A stretch of DNA of 64,000 nucleotides from Geodermatophilus normandii (lineage in GTDB: Bacteria > Actinomycetota > Actinomycetes > Mycobacteriales > Geodermatophilaceae). Made by a program: the position numbers and the translations under genes. The stretch spans positions 2,930,001-2,994,000 of the forward strand of contig NZ_QGTX01000001.1 of NCBI RefSeq assembly GCF_003182485.1, in the 5' to 3' direction. The notes beneath the pieces are model-generated. The model worked only from the letters and a program-made list of their open reading frames with translations. It ran no database searches and had not been told where the DNA came from. Shown here in pieces: positions 60,098 through 64,000 of the stretch (position 1 is the stretch's first letter; each line of letters starts with the position of its first letter).

Positions 60098-60867
60098 CGG
60101 CGGTCGACACCGACGGCTGGGTCCGCACCGGCCGCGACGGCGCCGTCCTGACCGTCACGCTCGACCGTCCCGACCAGCTCAACGCCCAGACGCCGGCGAC
60201 CTGGGCGGCGCTCAAGGCCGTCGGCGACTCGCTCGACGACGACGTCCGCGTGGTCGTGGTGCGCGGCAGCGGCCGCTCCTTCTCCGCGGGCCTGGACCGC
60301 ACCCTGTTCAGCGCCGACCCCTCGACGGCGGGCGGCCTCGGCCAGCTCGGGTCGATGCCGGCGGAGCTGGCCCAGGAGCGCATCCGCGAGTACCAGGCCG
60401 GGTTCCGCTGGCTGCGCTCGCCGGGCATCGTGTCGGTGGCCGCGGTGCAGGGCCACGCGATCGGGGCCGGTGCGCAGCTGGCGCTGGCCTGCGACCTGCG
60501 GGTGATGACCGAGGACGCGTCCCTGCGGCTGCCCGAGGCCACGCTCGGGCTCGTCCCCGACCTCACCGGCACGAGCACCCTGGCGGAGCTGGTCGGCTAC
60601 GGGCGGGCGATGGAGGTCTGCGTCACCGGCCGGCCGGTGACCGCGGCGGAGGCCCTGACGTGGGGCGTGGCCAACGCCGTCGTCCCGGCCGGGGAGCTCG
60701 ACGGCGCGGTGGCCACGCTGGTCGCCGCGCTCACCGCTCCGCCGGTGGGCGCGGTCCGCGAGACCGCGGCGCTGGTCCGCTCCGCCGTCCGCAGCTCCCC
60801 GGAGGCGCAGGACGCCGCCGAGCGGGCCGCCCAGGCCCGGCGCCTGGCCGAGCTGGCGGGGCGCTGA
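60094..60867 (+). CDS. Enoyl-CoA hydratase/isomerase (crotonase) family
   Basis: 257 residues from GTG 60094. Crotonase fold: RPDQLNAQTPATWAALKAV near residue 23, the first oxyanion loop SFSAGLDRTLF near 65, the second AIGAGAQLALACDLRV near 125 and one acidic catalytic position in LRLPEATLGLVPD near 148. Only one of the two hydratase Glu is evident, so isomerase or hydrolase activity is as likely as hydration. Coupled to the HTH gene. Confidence 0.92.
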   Translation: MTAVDTDGWVRTGRDGAVLTVTLDRPDQLNAQTPATWAALKAVGDSLDDDVRVVVVRGSGRSFSAGLDRTLFSADPSTAGGLGQLGSMPAELAQERIREYQAGFRWLRSPGIVSVAAVQGHAIGAGAQLALACDLRVMTEDASLRLPEATLGLVPDLTGTSTLAELVGYGRAMEVCVTGRPVTAAEALTWGVANAVVPAGELDGAVATLVAALTAPPVGAVRETAALVRSAVRSSPEAQDAAERAAQARRLAELAGR

Positions 60868-60943
60868 GCCGACCGGAACAGCGGGGGACCGGTGGCTGTT
60901 CTCGTTGCCGCCGGTCCCCGTCTCCGGCTGAGGAGGTCACCGC

Positions 60944-62836
<1,893 letters not shown>

Positions 62837-62879
62837 CAACTAGCGTTCCTCCTGCCCCAGCAGCACCAGGAGGAGCTCC

Positions 62880-63347
62880 GTGACGTCCGCGCACCCGTAC
62901 GACGCCCAGATCCGCGCCCTCTACGCCGCCTTCGTCGACGGCTGGAACCGGCGCAGCGGCGCGGCGGTGGCCGCGGTGTTCGCTGACGACGGCGACATGG
63001 TCGGCTACGACGGGACGACGGTGAGCGGCCGGCTCTCGATCGCCTCGGACCTGCGGCGCGTGTTCGGCAGCCACCCGACGGCGACCTACGTGGCCGTGGT
63101 CCGGTCCGTGCGGGCGATCAGCGACGGCGTGGCCGTGCTGCACGCGCACGCCGGGATGATCCCGCCGGGGGAGGACGACATCGACCCGGGGCTGCACAGC
63201 ATCCACACGCTGGTCGCCGTCGACGAGGGCGGCGGGCGGTGGAAGACCACGCTCTTCCAGGCGACGCCGGCCGCGTGGCTCGGCCGCCGCGACGCCCGCG
63301 ACGCCCTCACCCAGGAGCTGCGCGGGCTGCTGACCGCTCCCCGGTGA
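62880..63347 (+). CDS. SnoaL-like protein of the SgcJ/EcaC type
   Basis: 155 residues from GTG 62880 with AGGAGGAG upstream. NTF2-like fold: IRALYAAFVDGWNRRSGAAV near residue 10, VFADDGDMVGYDGTTVSGR near 35 and the strand HSIHTLVAVDEGGGRWKTTL near 105. Such domains bind small molecules; no catalytic residue can be assigned. TAGCGT at 62841-62846 may be its -10. It overlaps the sulfurtransferase start. Confidence 0.85.
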   Translation: MTSAHPYDAQIRALYAAFVDGWNRRSGAAVAAVFADDGDMVGYDGTTVSGRLSIASDLRRVFGSHPTATYVAVVRSVRAISDGVAVLHAHAGMIPPGEDDIDPGLHSIHTLVAVDEGGGRWKTTLFQATPAAWLGRRDARDALTQELRGLLTAPR

Positions 63348-64000
63348 GCGTGCTGGTCGGTGCCGCGGAGCTGCGGGCGGCGGCTCCCCGGCCGGTGCTG
63401 CTCGACGTCCGCTGGGCGCTGGGCGACCCGCACGGGCGGGAGCGGTACCGGGCCGGGCACCTGCCGGGCGCGGTGTTCGCCGACCTGGAGACCGACCTGG
63501 CCGCGCCGCCGTCGTCCGCCCAGGGCCGGCACCCGCTGCCGCCGGTGCGGGCGCTGCAGGACGCGGCCCGGCGGTGGGGGATCCGGGCCGGGGACGCGGT
63601 GGTCGCCTACGACGCCACCGGCGGGCTGGCCGCCGCGCGGGCGTGGTGGCTGCTGCGCTGGGGCGGGCTGACCGACGTGCGGCTGCTCGACGGCGGGCTG
63701 GACGCCTGGGTCGCCGCCGGCGGGGAGCTCGAGACCGGCGAGGTCGTCCCGGAGCCCGGGGATGTCGTGCTGACCGGCGGCGGGATGCCCACGCTCACCG
63801 CCGACGAGGCGGCGGCGCTGCCCGCGCGGGGTGGCGTGCTGCTCGACGCGCGGGCCGGCGAGCGCTACCGCGGCGAGGTCGAGCCGGTCGACCCGCGCGC
63901 CGGCCACGTGCCCGGCGCGGTCAGCGCGCCGACGACGGAGAACCTGGCCGCCGGCGGGACGTTCCGCCGCGACCTCGCCGACCGGTTCGCCGCGCTCGGG
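63344..64000 (+). CDS. Sulfurtransferase with two rhodanese domains, 3' end missing
   Basis: 219 codons from GTG 63344 to the window edge, open throughout. The N-terminal rhodanese domain shows LLDVRWALGDPHGRERYRAG and GHLPGAVFADLE, with DATGGLAAARAWWLLRWGG near residue 87; the second begins at MPTLTADEAAALPARGGVLL, then AGHVPGAVSAPTTENL. This is the thiosulfate or 3-mercaptopyruvate sulfurtransferase layout; the active-site Cys loop of the second domain lies beyond the window. Coupled to the preceding gene by GTGA. Confidence 0.92.
   Translation, partial: MSVLVGAAELRAAAPRPVLLDVRWALGDPHGRERYRAGHLPGAVFADLETDLAAPPSSAQGRHPLPPVRALQDAARRWGIRAGDAVVAYDATGGLAAARAWWLLRWGGLTDVRLLDGGLDAWVAAGGELETGEVVPEPGDVVLTGGGMPTLTADEAAALPARGGVLLDARAGERYRGEVEPVDPRAGHVPGAVSAPTTENLAAGGTFRRDLADRFAALG

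Overview
The window is a stretch of actinobacterial chromosome with very high GC content, frequent GTG and TTG starts, and many 4-bp ATGA or GTGA stop/start overlaps. The core gene order matches other Actinobacteria: uvrA; uvrC-rapZ-yvcK-whiA; gap-pgk-tpiA-secG; rbpA; tkt-tal-zwf-opcA-pgl; ctaB/ctaA; sufR-sufBD-Rieske-sufC-sufS-sufU-sufT. WhiA, RbpA and OpcA are actinobacterial markers. The protein sequences and the choice of accessory genes suggest the Geodermatophilaceae (Geodermatophilus, Blastococcus or Modestobacter type), but that family assignment is an inference. I found no rRNA, tRNA, CRISPR, insertion sequence, prophage or secondary-metabolite cluster.

Layout. 1-8.6 kb: the 3' part of an S9 peptidase; a lidless Hsp70-like protein with a partner that may be a degenerate J-domain/fibronectin-type protein; a divergent proline-rich TerD protein; a metallo-beta-lactamase-fold hydrolase; and an amidase gene carrying a frameshift. 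8.7-11.7 kb: uvrA. 11.7-14.3 kb: a region of decay holding an alpha/beta-hydrolase fragment, a kdpE remnant with several frameshifts and a kdpC tail fragment, around an apparently intact AraC/VOC pair. 14.3-17.9 kb: a tripartite tricarboxylate transporter coupled to a universal stress protein gene. 18-31.5 kb: a lipase-like hydrolase, then uvrC-rapZ-yvcK-whiA, a membrane diguanylate cyclase, gap-pgk-tpiA, a family 5 solute-binding lipoprotein and secG. 31.6-34.1 kb: rbpA, then a methyltransferase/flippase pair lying where ppc is found in mycobacteria. 34.1-42.4 kb: the pentose phosphate genes and heme O synthase. 42.5-46.2 kb: heme A synthase and a ClpC-like unfoldase. 46.3-53.9 kb: the whole SUF iron-sulfur cluster operon, with a GNAT gene coupled to its end. 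53.9-57.9 kb: two large membrane proteins, both frameshifted. 58-64 kb: an ABC-F protein, a small HTH protein, a crotonase, an ABC exporter, a SnoaL-like protein and a truncated sulfurtransferase.

How the genes work together. Central carbon flow is covered by the lower glycolysis and pentose phosphate blocks, with OpcA as the partner of Zwf. Heme O and heme A synthesis and Fe-S cluster assembly lie nearby and supply respiratory cofactors. UvrA and UvrC belong to nucleotide excision repair but sit in separate operons. Several genes have a TANNNT hexamer exactly where a leaderless transcript would need it (amidase, uvrC, secG; one base off for the Hsp70-like, ABC-F and VOC genes), which helps fix their starts.

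The most notable signals are the Hsp70/J-like/TerD cluster as a possible uncharacterised chaperone module, the shattered kdp locus, the candidate SufR operator lying over its own start codon, and a set of frameshifts in G/C runs and one 17-bp tandem duplication. Those frameshifts are either real decay or assembly errors and should be checked first.
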